Below are positions 13,590-23,695 of a DNA stretch of 64,000 nt, piece by piece. The position numbers and the translations under genes were made by a program. The notes beneath the pieces were generated by a model that did no database searches, was not told the origin of the DNA, and saw only the letters and a list, made by a program, of their open reading frames with translations. The stretch is taken from assembly GCF_047495875.1 (NCBI RefSeq), contig NC_092459.1, forward strand, positions 39,544,490 to 39,608,489, written 5' to 3'. The DNA is from Pithys albifrons albifrons. Taxonomy: Eukaryota; Chordata; Aves; Passeriformes; Thamnophilidae. Each line of letters starts with the position of its first letter. Within the stretch, counting starts at the first letter, position 1.

Positions 13590-14147
13590 TTGCTTATGGT
13601 GAATCAGCCAACCCCACATATTACAACCAGTTTTACAAAGGAAAACAAGAAGGGCAATCATCATAGGCAACTCCCTTTGAGAGGAACAGAGGGCCCAATA
13701 TGCCGACAGGACTCATCCCACAGGAAAGTCTGCTGCCTCTCTGGGGCCAAGGCAAGGGACACTTCTAGGAAACTCCCTCATCTGGTACAGCCCTCTGACT
13801 ATTACCCTCTATTAGTTGTCCAGATTGGTAGTGATGGGATTGAAGGAAGAAGTTCTAAGGTGATCAAAAGGGACTTCAGGGTACTGAGACATTTGGTCAA
13901 AGCAGTATGTGCACAGGTTGTGTTCTCACTTCTTTAAGTACCAGAGATGAATATTGTAAGGAACAGAAAAACTAGCCTGATTAATACATGCCTTAGAGGC
14001 TGGCATTACAGGTGGAAATTTGGGCTTTTTTGGCCATGGGACAGTTTACACACCACCAGGCCTGTTGATGGGGCCCACCTGTCTCAGAGAGGTAAAAGAG
14101 TTATGACCCCTGAGCTGGTGGGGTTGTTTGAGAGAGCTTTAAATTAG
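13590..14147 (+). pseudogene. CR1 ORF1 esterase-like (SGNH) domain, broken
   Basis: Some CR1-clade ORF1 proteins carry an SGNH/GDSL-type esterase domain of uncertain role in the ribonucleoprotein, and this segment matches it. Visible landmarks are LRGTEGPICR near the start, then KVCCLSGAKARD, SDYYPLLVVQ, KRDFRVLRHLV, QVVFS, LRGWHYRW, and finally DGAHLSQRGKR near the end, which holds the catalytic Asp-x-x-His pair. The nucleophile block is damaged: the bases at 13,666-13,677 read Gly-Asn-Ser-Leu in a different frame from the downstream LRGTE, so a single-base frameshift lies at about 13,675-13,680. The expected Asp of the GDS block reads Asn. A further frame change occurs at about 13,935-13,947, between the two open parts. 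It is not expected to give a functional protein. Confidence 0.8.
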
Positions 14148-14195
14148 TTTGAAGGGGAAAAGGAATAAAGCTAGGCCCATCAGAGATGAGACAAG

Positions 14196-14594
14196 ATGTG
14201 GCAGGCCTGTGTTGGCAGTGAAATGCTCTACACCAATGAAAACAGCATGGGTAATAAACATGAGGAGCTGGACACCACTGTGCAACAGGAAAGCTATAAT
14301 GTAATCACTATCATGGAACGGTGGTGGCATTACTCTCATGACTGGAGTGCTGTAGTGTATGGCTACAAGTTCTTTAGAAGATATAGGCAGTGCGGGAGAG
14401 GCAGCTGGGTGGCTCTGTACATTAGCAATTGTTTTGATGGTGTTGATATCAATGATGATGATGACAAGGATGAGTGCCTGTGGGTAAAGATCAGGGGGAA
14501 GGTCAGCAGGATGGATGTCCTGATAAGAGTCTGTTTCAGACCACCTAGCCAGAATGAACAGGCAGATGGTGCTTCGTACTGGAGGCTGGCATAA
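14196..14594 (+). pseudogene. CR1 ORF2 endonuclease, N-terminal part
   Basis: This is the N-terminal half of the apurinic/apyrimidinic-like endonuclease that nicks target DNA in CR1 retrotransposition. Landmarks in order: a TNxxSMGNKxEEL start block with the conserved Asn; the IMERWW block, where the conserved Glu survives in an altered ITETWW context; SHDW; GYKFFRR; VALYIS; the acidic DINDDDDKDE run, from a GATGAT expansion at about 14,448-14,470; CLWVKIRGK; and VCFRPPSQNEQAD. The frame ends at TAA (14,592-14,594), and the continuation lies in another frame from about 14,610. It therefore joins the next segment through a frameshift. Confidence 0.85.
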
Positions 14595-14609
14595 GTTTCC
14601 TAATTGCCA

Positions 14610-15028
14610 GCCCTATAGTCATGGGAGGTTTTAGCTTGTCAGATGTCTGCTGGAAATATAACACAGTAGACAGGAAGCAGTCTAGGAGGTTCCTGGAGTG
14701 TGTGGAAGATAACTTCCAGACACAGCTGGTAAGTGAGCTTACCAGGGGAGGTCCCCTGCTGTATCTGTTGATGGTGAACAGAAAAAGACTTGTGGGAGCT
14801 GTGGTGGTTGGAGGCTGTGTTGGGCACACCGATCACAAAATGGTTGAGTTCTCAACTCTAGGCAAAGTTAGTGCAGGTGCCAGCAAGACTTCCACCTTGG
14901 ATTTCCAGGGGACAGTCATTGGCCTACTTAGGAGACTGACTGACAGAGTCTCTTGTGTGTCAGTCCTGAAGGGCAAAGGAGCTCAGAAAGGCTGGACAAG
15001 CTTTAAAAAGGAAATCTCAAAGATATAG
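14610..15028 (+). pseudogene. CR1 ORF2 endonuclease, C-terminal part
   Basis: This continues the endonuclease after the frameshift. The motif expected as GDFN reads Gly-Gly-Phe-Ser (codons starting about 14,624), so both catalytic positions Asp and Asn are replaced. SDVCWKYNTVDRKQSRRFLE, DNFQTQLVSE, VVVGGCVGHTDHKMVEF and LKGKGAQKGW follow in family order. The last of the catalytic blocks keeps its Asp-His pair (TDH, about 14,827-14,838). Loss of two catalytic residues as well as the frame break shows the endonuclease is inactive. Confidence 0.85.
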
Positions 15029-15110
15029 AAACAGACTGTCCCTATGTGTGACAAGACAAGCCGGTGTGGAGAAAGATTGGCTTGGTTAAACAGATAAGTT
15101 AGGCTGGAAC

Positions 15111-15848
15111 TCAGGGGAAAAAGGAGTGTATTACCTTGAGGAGGAGCGGCAGGTAACTTGGGAGGACTACAAAGATGTTGCGAGGTTGTGTAGGGAGAAA
15201 ATCAGAAGAGCTAAAGCCAACCTGGAACTTAATTTGGCTACTGAAGTTAAACATGACCAAAAAAGTTTCTATAGATACATTGGCAGCAAAAGGAGGGTTA
15301 AGAAAAGTCTTCATCCTTTGCTGGATGCAGAGGGTACCATCATGTCAGAGGATGAGGGAAAGACTGAGGTACTTAATGCCTTCATTGCCTCAGTCTTTAA
15401 TACCAAAATCAGTTGCCCTTACATTACCCAGCTGCCAGAGGTGGAAGTTATTGACAGGGAGCTGAGTGAAGACCACATAATTCAGGAGAAAATGGTTAGA
15501 GACTGGCTATGCCTACTAGATATCCATAGCTCTATGTGCTCAGATGGGATGCACCTGAGTGTAATGAGGAAGCTGGTGAAAGACCTTGCCAAGTGACTTT
15601 CAAGGATTTACCAGAAGTCCTGGTTAACCAGAAAAGTCCCAGTTGACTGGAAATTAACAAATGTGACACCCACATCTAAGAAGGGTCGAAAGGATGATCC
15701 AGGGAGCTACAGGCCTGTCAGCCTGTATTCAGTACAAGGGTAGGTCATGGAGCAGATCATCCTGAGTACCATTACACTGCACATGCAGAAAAGCCAGGGG
15801 ATCAGGCCCAGCCAGTGTGGATTTACAAAAGTCAGAGACCTCATTTAG
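15111..15848 (+). pseudogene. CR1 ORF2 linker and first RT blocks, truncated
   Basis: The region between the endonuclease and the reverse transcriptase is recognisable from basic, coiled-coil-like sequence (REKIRRAKANLELNLA), then HPLLDAEGTI, EVLNAFIASVFN and the DGMHLSVMRKL block. After an in-frame TGA at 15,594-15,596 the same frame continues into the start of the RT fingers: SWLTRKVPVDWKL, KKGRKDDPGSYRPVSL, VMEQIIL and QGIRPSQCGF. A second in-frame stop (TAG, 15,741-15,743) interrupts this. The frame ends at about 15,846-15,848, where homology to RT stops abruptly. The palm with the catalytic Asp-Asp motif, the thumb and the ORF2 C terminus are all missing. The 156-codon open part (15,126-15,596) is the longest frame in the window but is only a fragment of this pseudogene. 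Confidence 0.87.
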
Positions 15849-16192
15849 CTCTACAACTACTGAAAAAGAGGTTGTAATGAGGTGGGGGTGGGGGATGGGG
15901 TGGTTTCTGTTGATATTTTTTAAGTGAAGGGATGAGAGGAAATGGCCTTGTGTCTTGGGAGATTCAGGTTAGATATTAGAAAAACAATTACTTAAAGTGT
16001 GGTTGGCCATTGGAGTAAGTTGCCTGGGCTCATGGTGGAGTCACTGTCTCTGGAAGTGTTGAAGATACACCTGGATGTGGCATTTGGGGATATGCTTCAG
16101 GGGTGATTATAGTGGTGCTAGTTTGACAGTGGGACTAGATGATCTTGAAGGTCTCTTCCAACACTGATGATTTTGTTCATGTGACTCTGTGA
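15849..16192 (+). mobile_element. CR1 3' tail joined directly to truncated RT
   Basis: The sequence from CTCTACAACTACTGAAAAAG onward matches the 3' end region of CR1: GAGGTTGTAATGAGGTGGGG, GAGAGGAAATGGCCT, TTAGATATTAGAAAA, a CATTGGAGTAAGTTGCCTGG block, GTGGAGTCACTGTCTCTGGA, and the final GACTAGATGATCTTGAAGG / TTCCAAC core. It abuts the RT fingers fragment at about 15,846-15,850. The join is best explained by an internal deletion in one element, or by a 5'-truncated copy landing exactly there. Confidence 0.85.
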
Positions 16193-19100
16193 AGGAAACA
16201 GAAACACAGGCATCACACACAAGAAAGGGGTGCATAATAAAAGAGACCAACAAATACAGGCACCAGTGTGTCTGAAAGAGTTCTCCTTGGGAGTTAGCTG
16301 ATGGTGGCTGTGTTCCCTTTGAAAGATAAAGGCAGGAGTGCAAATTGCCCAGCTGTATGTCTTTTCTAAGTTTATAATATAACATTTCTTGAGAGTAGCA
16401 GGTATTTTGTTTGAGGATGTGGGGGTACTCATCACAACTCCTTCCTGACTGCTCATCTTTTGTGTGATACTATCATTAGCCTACACTTCATGAGGAGGCA
16501 AGCACTCTCATATACCTTTTCAGTAGACAAGGTGCTCTGAAATTATGGTTTTCTGGTAGGTGTTTTCAGAGAGCAAATTAGACATATTCTGCATGAAAGT
16601 TTGTTCTTTAGCATCCTACTCTAGCAAGTCAGGAAAAATAAGCATTTTAATGCAACTGGATAGCTAGGTTTTACTTTCAGTATACAATTTTTGGAATTCA
16701 ACTTGTCTTGGCTACACATTGCAAAATAAATTTTTAAAGGAGTCCATGTTTTGCATCATCAATAACAAAGGCTTATGCAGATAGTAAATGAGAGAGCCAA
16801 AGTACTGGACATCCACACCTTTAGCTATAATCCCTCTGATGCTTCAAATTTGGGGATTCAAGAGCTAAAATGTCATTTTAATCTAAGGGTGAAGGAAGAG
16901 TTAATTTGCAGCATGAATTATTAATTTGCCTTCTACGTTTAATCCAGTTCAAGTTGTGAAAGTTGAGGTTTGCCTACGATGTAAGATCTCTTTTTGATTA
17001 TCGGAAGAACGTGGACAAAATACGCTTGGCTTTCCAGAAACCTATGTAATGACTAATGTTCTCAGCATCATTCACATCCTGGATGGGTGGATAATTTTGG
17101 TTTCTGGTCTAGGACAACTAAAGTCTATGGCAAAAGTTACTTAAGTAATTCTGAAAATGGAACTTTTGAAAATTGGAGATTATAGCCAGATTTAGAGCAA
17201 CTTTTGTGCTAAATCTTTTTTTAAAAAAAGAAAATATTTTTGCAGTCTTCAATATAGAGCTGTAAGTCAGTGATATAAGGGAGGATTCATGCTAATTGTG
17301 GCGCAACAGGTATATTTACTATGTATTGTCTTCCTCCATAAGTTTCTGAAGGTCCAAGGAGCTTTGGGGAGGTCGTTATGTTTTTTTTAAACACACTCTC
17401 CATTGTGAATAGTTCAGTATATGGAAAACTTGGCACATATTAATAAATAAAAAATAAATACTGGCAGAAATATATGTTAGAGGGTAGCAGACTGTGTACA
17501 GCAATCCAAGAGAAAAATATAATCAGATGTTGATATCTGGGAGTAAAGCATGGTGAGGTCTTCCTAAAAAATGATAAAACTCTTCTCTGAACAACTGATT
17601 ACAAATGTAAAGGCAGACAAGGAGCACTTATTCATTGGCTAATTTTTCTTCCTCCAAAAAAATAATGTATCTGGCTTCAGTAAATAACTGACTATAGTAA
17701 ATAACCATAATTTCTACTTCTTCATGATCATGGACTGTCTCTCTGAAATGTTTTTTTTCTTTGTACATCATGGTGGGTGCACCAGTCAAAGAGGAGGTGG
17801 GAAGCATCAAAATTTTAAGCATTGTCTGGAAGATTACAATTCACTTTTATCTAGGTAATTTGCAAATATGATGACAATTTATGTCAGTATAGAAGTGACA
17901 GAAGTACTGTTGTATTAATGTTACAAGGATTTGAGGATTTTATAATGTTTTAACATCTTTTATAAATGAAATCCTAAGAGATGGAAACAAAAAACCTAGA
18001 CAGTTGTGTAGGTATATACAAAATAAAATTTAAGTGTGTAAATTCCATCCTGAGGATTTTAGCTATGTGAAAATGTGATAGAGATCATAATGTATTTCTA
18101 GCATTTTATCTTCCTTCTTACTGATTTATTTATCTGAAAAATTTAACAAAATCTTCATGTGCTAAAACATACTTAAGTCACCAAAATAACCCCCATTAAA
18201 TGTGATAAGCAGTTATATTATTATCTCAGAAGTTGACAAGGCTTGCTTGTTAAAGAGTATGAACTTTTGTTTATAACTGTTTGTGAGAAGCCGATAATAA
18301 TTGGAAATCTTTTTGCTATCTCATGGAATTGAAAAAGAAGTTTTGTATGTCTGAATTTCCGTAGTATTTTGCTTTAAAAGAAGTCAGAAATCCAGCATGC
18401 AATACTACCATCAATATATAACTATGCTAAATATATGGAAGCAAAAGGTGGATGAAGCAGAATAATTACTATTTGTAAATTGATTTTTCATGAGGAACAA
18501 AAATTATGAAAGTCACTAGTTTTCATGAAATCCACGTCTATATCCAAATTTGCTGTGATTCAATCATATTTTTCTGCAAAGCTGGTGTTCCAGAAGTCAC
18601 ATCCATAAGTATAAGAATTTATGGTTTTAAAAGAGTAATGCTATATCTATATAAAATAAGAAAAAAATCACAACAAATACAATTTCACAACAAACATAAA
18701 CTGTCCTTTCTCTCATCGTTTTTCCTTGGCCTGCTTTTCTCCTTCCATTATAATCCATACAGAAGTATATGTTAATACAGTGCTAGAACTGTTGTAAGGA
18801 AAGAATCAACTCTAACATAATCAGATGAATAGAAAAAATTAAGTATCATGGTAAAAGCACTGTGCACACATATACTATATTTTACCATCAATATAATTTA
18901 ACTGTGACCTAACTAGACCTCTTGTGTATTTAAGCCAGGTCACTGAATAGACTCTGATCTGAATTGCACCAGTGACCTAAGCATGAAAAGCTGAGGAATC
19001 TAACTTGGAAATTCAGACATCAGTATGATGTGGAAGATAATATGGCGTTCTTTAGCACGATGGGGTCAGCAGTAATCTAATGCAATGTCTCTATATTACA

Positions 19101-19632
19101 AAGCAATTCCATTTTGAGTGTAGCGCTGTTTAAAAGACAAAATTAAGTGCTTCTTTGTAATGGTTATATTCTGTCTTCTCTAAGAATCAAGGAGAAAAGG
19201 TTTAATTACTAGAATTAAAAAAACAAACAAACATTACTTCATTCCTTGCTAAGTGGATTTGATCCAGAATTCACAGTTATGCCCAAGATGTCACCTTACT
19301 CTGATTTATGGATCCTTTTATATAGCAGGCAATCCTCCCAATCATTTTTATGATTTACAATATAATGAAGCAAAGCTGAACAGTACATAGGCAACATGCA
19401 AACTGTTCTCTTCAAGCATTAATTTCTCCCTCTACCCTCAATAACATCTAGGAAAGGAACTTTTTCTTTTCCCAACAACTATGCCCCTATGAAAGCTATA
19501 GCTCATTAGGTACTCACTATTTTAGGCAAGAGGGGAATAGCAGAGCCTACTGTTTAGTACCTGCCAGTGATAAATATGCCATCTTTTTGTTTATTCTGTT
19601 TGTGTTCTGGCAACTTTTGGTTTTATGTGTGC

Positions 19633-19634
<2 letters not shown>
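16193..19634. other. AT-rich non-coding stretch, nothing recognised
   Basis: No gene or repeat family was recognised. The minus-strand frames over the CR1 tail (16,107-16,456) are antisense shadows of the element. A perfect 18-bp palindrome of a T-run and an A-run flanked by TC/GA occurs at 17,214-17,231. Remaining frames are short and motif-free. Confidence 0.55.
17214..17231. repeat. 18-bp perfect palindrome (T7A7 core)
   Basis: TC, seven T, seven A, GA reads the same on both strands. A short A/T palindrome like this is expected occasionally in DNA this AT-rich, and no function is implied. Confidence 0.8.

Positions 19635-19686
<52 letters not shown>
19635..19686. repeat. (AT)26 microsatellite
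   Basis: 52 bases of uninterrupted AT dinucleotide, flanked by GCAG on the left and GTAGC on the right. Pure and long, it is likely to be length-polymorphic and prone to cruciform formation. A short open frame runs through it (Tyr-Ile repeats) and is an artefact of the dinucleotide. Confidence 0.98.
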
Positions 19687-19689
<3 letters not shown>

Positions 19690-20477
19690 GCAATAGGATT
19701 CTACATGTCTTTAATCAAAAATGTTGTCTAGTGGAATCACTGTTCCTGGAGAATTGTGATATCATTGCACAGGAATTACATAGTTAGTTCAATAATTTTG
19801 CAGGGATAGAAGCAGAACTGGGAATACTTAAGTGCAAACTTGTGTTGCATACACTTCATTATTAATTCTTTTGAATAGGACTCCAGAAAATTTATGCAGC
19901 ACCTGGAGTGTTAAATACTTTGATCTACTCCAGGGAAGGTTAAAATAAGGAGTGATATGGAAGTCTAAACACTAATATAACAAAGGCCAGTCCTCAAGAT
20001 GTATTGAAATTAATACCATGCCAAACAAACCCACAGTGTTCAGGTAAGGTTGCAGCTGGGATGTATATTCTTGCATTTGTGTTCATTGCTGAAGAACTCT
20101 GGTTCCAAGGATAAGGATAGAAGTACAGACTATATAACATACAAGAAGACTAATTATTTTTATATAAGACACCACTTAATGCTCAGGCTGCCTACACCTG
20201 CCTGTTACTGGGTCCAATAGCCTATCCAGCTGAAGGCTAGATCCTGCAGTGACCTTCATCCTCTGTGCAGGTCTCTCCAATGTCTGAACACTGAACAAGC
20301 ACAGGGTCTGTGGTCAGGACCCAAGTCAAGGTGAAACGTCCTTACCAATGAACTGTTGTGTGTGTAAGGTATTTAAGCTTTTTAGTAAACTCTGAAAGGT
20401 ACTTCCAGGCAATGTGCACCAATAAGACAAGGTTTAAGCTGTGCTTCCCCCTTTCTCAAGTTTTCCAAAGCACTTTT
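19687..20477. other. Non-coding, nothing recognised
   Basis: About 800 bases without a supported gene. The 20,180-20,340 portion is less AT-rich (CTGCCTACACCTGCC, TCCTGCAGTGACC) but matches nothing I recognise. It ends where the - strand CR1 copy begins. Confidence 0.5.
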
Positions 20478-20908
20478 AGAATCATTTAGATTGGAAAAGA
20501 CTTTGAGGATCAGTGAGTCCAATCATCAAGCAGTAAACCATGTCCCTAAGTGCCTCATCTACACATCTTTTAATGACCTCCAGGAATGGTGACTCTTCTG
20601 GTCCCCTGGCCAGCCTATTCTGATGCTTCACAACCCTTTCAGTGAAGAAATGTTTCCCAATATCCAATCTAAACCTCTCTTGATGCAACTTGACTCTTTT
20701 TCTCTTGTCTAGTTCCTTGTTACTTGGGACAAGAGACCAAAACCCCACCTCATCACAACTTCCTTTCAGACAGTTGTAGAGAGCAATAAGGGGTCCCCCC
20801 TTGAGCCTTCATTTCTCCAGGCTGAACAACCCCAGCTCCTCAGCTGCTTCTCATAACACTTGTTCTCTAGATCCTTCACCAGCTCTGTTGCTCTTTGGAC
20901 ACACATTA
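20478..20908 (-). mobile_element. CR1: CR1 LINE, 5'-truncated copy
   Basis: On the + strand this reads as the reverse complement of a CR1 3' end: it begins AGAATCATTTAGATTGG and continues through AAACCATGTCCCTAAGTGCC, ATGACCTCCAGGAATGGTGA, CAGCCTATTCTGATGC and AGTGAAGAAATGTTTCCC. It ends with the block around CTTCATTTCTCCAGGCTGAACAACCCCAGC and TCTAGATCCTTCACCAGCTC. The element lies on the minus strand with its 3' end at 20,478, and about 430 bases remain. The variant ending (GTCCAATCATCAAG, AAACCATGTCCCTAAG) differs from the copy at 23 kb, so they are different CR1 subfamilies. Minus-strand frame 20,482-20,748 lies within it and is part of the repeat. Confidence 0.92.
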
Positions 20909-23052
20909 ATCATATTTTGCTTGCCCCAGCAAAATGTGACTCTGGAGTGGGAAAGTGAGATTGGTCCTGCAACCAAACCAGATCTGGAGGGCAGCTCTTG
21001 TATATCCAGCCTTGAAGGTAAGGGTCCAGGCATCTGGGGACATGGTAAATGTTATCTTAAAGCCTTTCACACTTTTTGAATTAGGGTGGGTGATAAAGCC
21101 AAATGTCTCCAAGGCTTGTTATCTAGTCCTGCCCTGTAAGAAAACTAGTTGCCACTACTCTTGTTTTTCTCAGACTGTTGTAATTTGTGTTCTCCCACTC
21201 TTCATCCAGTGGAGCAGAACTGACACAAACTGTGAAGGAAAGTGCTCATGCAGCTTTGTATCTACTGAATACCTATTATCACAACAGTGTTTCAATTTGT
21301 ATTAATCTTATCTCCTCTCACCTGACTCCCCACCCCATGCACTATTTACAGTTGATTTTTTTTCTCCCTTTCAAAACTCTTAAGAAGTCTTCTCAACCTC
21401 CCAACTGGGCAATTGAAAAAGAAATAGCTTCTTAATATATGGACATTGCTAGACACTGGAAAGTTTCATGTATGATAAAGACCAAATGCTAATTTATGTC
21501 GCTTGATCTCACACTGAGAAGATACAAAGTACTTTGGCTCTGCTGATTCGAGGAGTGTCCATCTGATGATGAGCAGCACTTGAATGAGCAGTCCTCAGGA
21601 GAAGTCACAGAATTATGCCAATGGCAGTTCTTTGTTGCTGGTAAGGATAGTAGTTCCCTTCACAAGCTCTCTGAATGTTTTACAAGAGCTGTTAGAACAT
21701 GTAGGATAATGTGTCCAAGCTTTGGCTTGAAGATGAATGAAACTAAAAAGCTTGTGAGCCAACCAAAATTTACAGGTAGGTCTTGTGTACATCTGAGAAA
21801 AGAAAAAACTGTATGACAGAGCAGAGCAAAACCGTCTATGAAGACTACAAGAGAAGGAAGAGGAATGCATTTGGTGTATGTGTCTGGGATGAATAATCAA
21901 AGTTAATTGCAGTGGAATTATTTTATAGATAACATGATGAGAGATTTTTTTAATTTTAATTCTTTGCAGGTAACCTCAGAGTTAATGGTGAAGACAGTCT
22001 TTCCACCACCATTTAAGCTAAGACAGAACAAAAATAAGACCCAAGGAAAGGGAAAATTCTTACTGAATTCTCAGTAGGCAAGATGGATTTTCCCTTTCAC
22101 CTAGGCTATTTATATCTACTATGGCTCACAGCAATGCTCTTTTGAGGCTCCGTTTCTTTTGCTGACTTTCAACCTCAAAATACATATTTGGTTCAATCTC
22201 TATTGTGCAAAATTTCTAGCCTTCACCAAGTCTGACTTTGAGACACTCTTATGGAAACAGTCTTCTTTCTAGTCAGAGGAAAAATGAACTTTTCTCATTG
22301 TATTGGCAGTACTGCATAGATTTTAGTGTTAAATACTAACAGTGGTAATACAGCAATAAAAGTTATCTTATGTGTGTGATTCATCTTTAAAGAATTTAAA
22401 GGGACAAAACATGAACAGGTTTTCTAACAGCAGACAGACATGAGGTGAATATGTTTACTGGCTTTAGCTGTAATATTTATTTAGCTTAGTTGGTTTTTTT
22501 TCTGATATTTAAATCCAGAAAAGGTCTTTTATTTTAGCTTTTTATGGGGGAAAAATTATTCAGAAGCTTTTAAGTAGGAAACACAAAGATTTAACCAAGT
22601 ATAATGTTCCTTTTTGGAACAATCTTAAGAAAAATATTGTTTGAAGTGAGAAATTCTATGGTTGGCCTTAAGCTTTTCAAGTAAATTTTAACATAAAGCT
22701 ATGCCTACACTGAAGAAACAAGTAGCCTGGAATACATAGAGTGGACCTAGTTATTTCATTCTCATGTAAACAAAAATGTCTTTTTTTCTGCAATATAAAA
22801 TATATCCTATCAGAGGAATCTTTCTTGTACAGAAATCCCCTTTGCTGATGTTCTTAATGCATGTCTGCTGGGTCTTTTACCATTTTTTTCTCTGATCATA
22901 CAAAGAGCATAATTTTTCAAAGTGATACTCTGTGTGTCATGAATTTGGTAATTGAGAGAATCCTGCCTGTGATTAGACTTAAAGATGGCACATAACTGAA
23001 TGTCTGTTGTTAGAAAAGTAATGATGAAGGGTTGAATGTGTGAATGGGATTA
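20909..23052. other. Non-coding, nothing recognised
   Basis: Between two CR1 copies. Several overlapping frames on both strands (for example 20,955-21,305, 116 codons, and 21,613-21,900, 95 codons) have no recognisable domains, no conserved starts and no splice sites that link them. I treat them as chance. No further repeat family was recognised. Confidence 0.5.
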
Positions 23053-23695
23053 ATAGAATCATAGAATGGTTTGGGTTGAAAGGGACCTAGATCATCTAGT
23101 TCCAAAGCCCTCTGCTATGAGCAGAGACATCTTTCGCTACACCAGATTGCTCAATGCCCCATTCAACCTGGCCTTAAGCACCTCCACAGATGGAGTATCC
23201 ACAACCTCTCTGAAAACCTGTTTCAGTGCTTCATCACCCTCACAGTGAAGAATTTCTTCCTTATATCTAATATAACCTGCCCTCTTTCAGTTTAAAACCA
23301 TTCCCTTTTGTCCTATCACTGCATGCCCTTGAAAAAAGTCCACCCCAACTTTCTTGTAAGCTTCCTTTAGGTACTGGAAGGCTGTAATTAGATCACCCTG
23401 TAGCTTCTTCTTTTCCAGACTGAGCAACCCCAACTCTCTCAGCCTGTCTTCATAGGAGAGATGTTCCAGCCCTCCAATTGTCTTTGTGGTCCTGCTCTGG
23501 ACTTGCTGAAAACAGGTTGAAGTTTTTCCTGTGCTGGTGACCCCAGAGCTGGACACAGTACTCCAGGTGCTGTCTCGTGAGTGGGGAATAGAGGAGCAGA
23601 ATCTCTTCCCTCAACCTACTGGCCAAGATTTTGATAAAGCCTAGGATATGGTTGGCTTTCTGGGCTACAAGTACATATTTGTAATGCTTTCTCAA
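23053..23695 (-). mobile_element. CR1: CR1 LINE, 5'-truncated copy
   Basis: A textbook avian CR1 3' end in reverse complement: AGAATCATAGAATGGTTTGG at the start, then GGGACCTAGATCATCTAGTT, TTGCTCAATGCCCCATTCAA, ACAACCTCTCTGAAAACCTG, GAATTTCTTCCTTATATCTA and CAACTCTCTCAGCCTGTCTT. It continues to CAGAGCTGGACACAGTACTC and GGTTGGCTTTCTGGGCTACA, where it fades. The element lies on the minus strand, 3' end at 23,053, about 640 bases retained. The terminal repeat is intact and divergence from the family pattern looks modest, so this is one of the younger CR1 copies here. Minus-strand frames at 23,287-23,797 are remnants of the ORF2 C terminus and 3' region, broken by frameshifts. Confidence 0.95.

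Larger units (their letters stand above)
13590..16192 (+). mobile_element. CR1: CR1 LINE, long decayed copy with internal deletion
   Basis: This is a chicken-repeat-1 type non-LTR retrotransposon on the + strand. Order along the element: ORF1 esterase-like domain (13,590-14,147), ORF2 apurinic endonuclease (14,196-15,028, in two frames), endonuclease-RT linker and first part of the reverse transcriptase (15,111-15,848), then an abrupt join to the CR1 3' tail (15,849-16,192). The central and C-terminal reverse transcriptase, including its catalytic aspartate box, is absent. The reading frames are broken by frameshifts and stops, so the copy is dead. The left boundary is uncertain and may extend further 5'. 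No clean target-site duplication was found, which is normal for CR1. The 3' tail has lost the tidy octamer repeats. Confidence 0.9.

Noticed and set aside
16107..16456. Minus-strand frames of 92 and 112 codons
   Set aside because: They run antisense across the CR1 3' tail and its flank, with no protein similarity.
19587..19787. 66-codon frame rich in Tyr-Ile repeats
   Set aside because: It is the translation of the AT microsatellite.
20955..21305. 116-codon + strand frame just beyond the CR1 copy
   Set aside because: It overlaps other frames on both strands (20,801-21,112) and has no domain. Multiple overlapping open frames here reflect composition, not genes.
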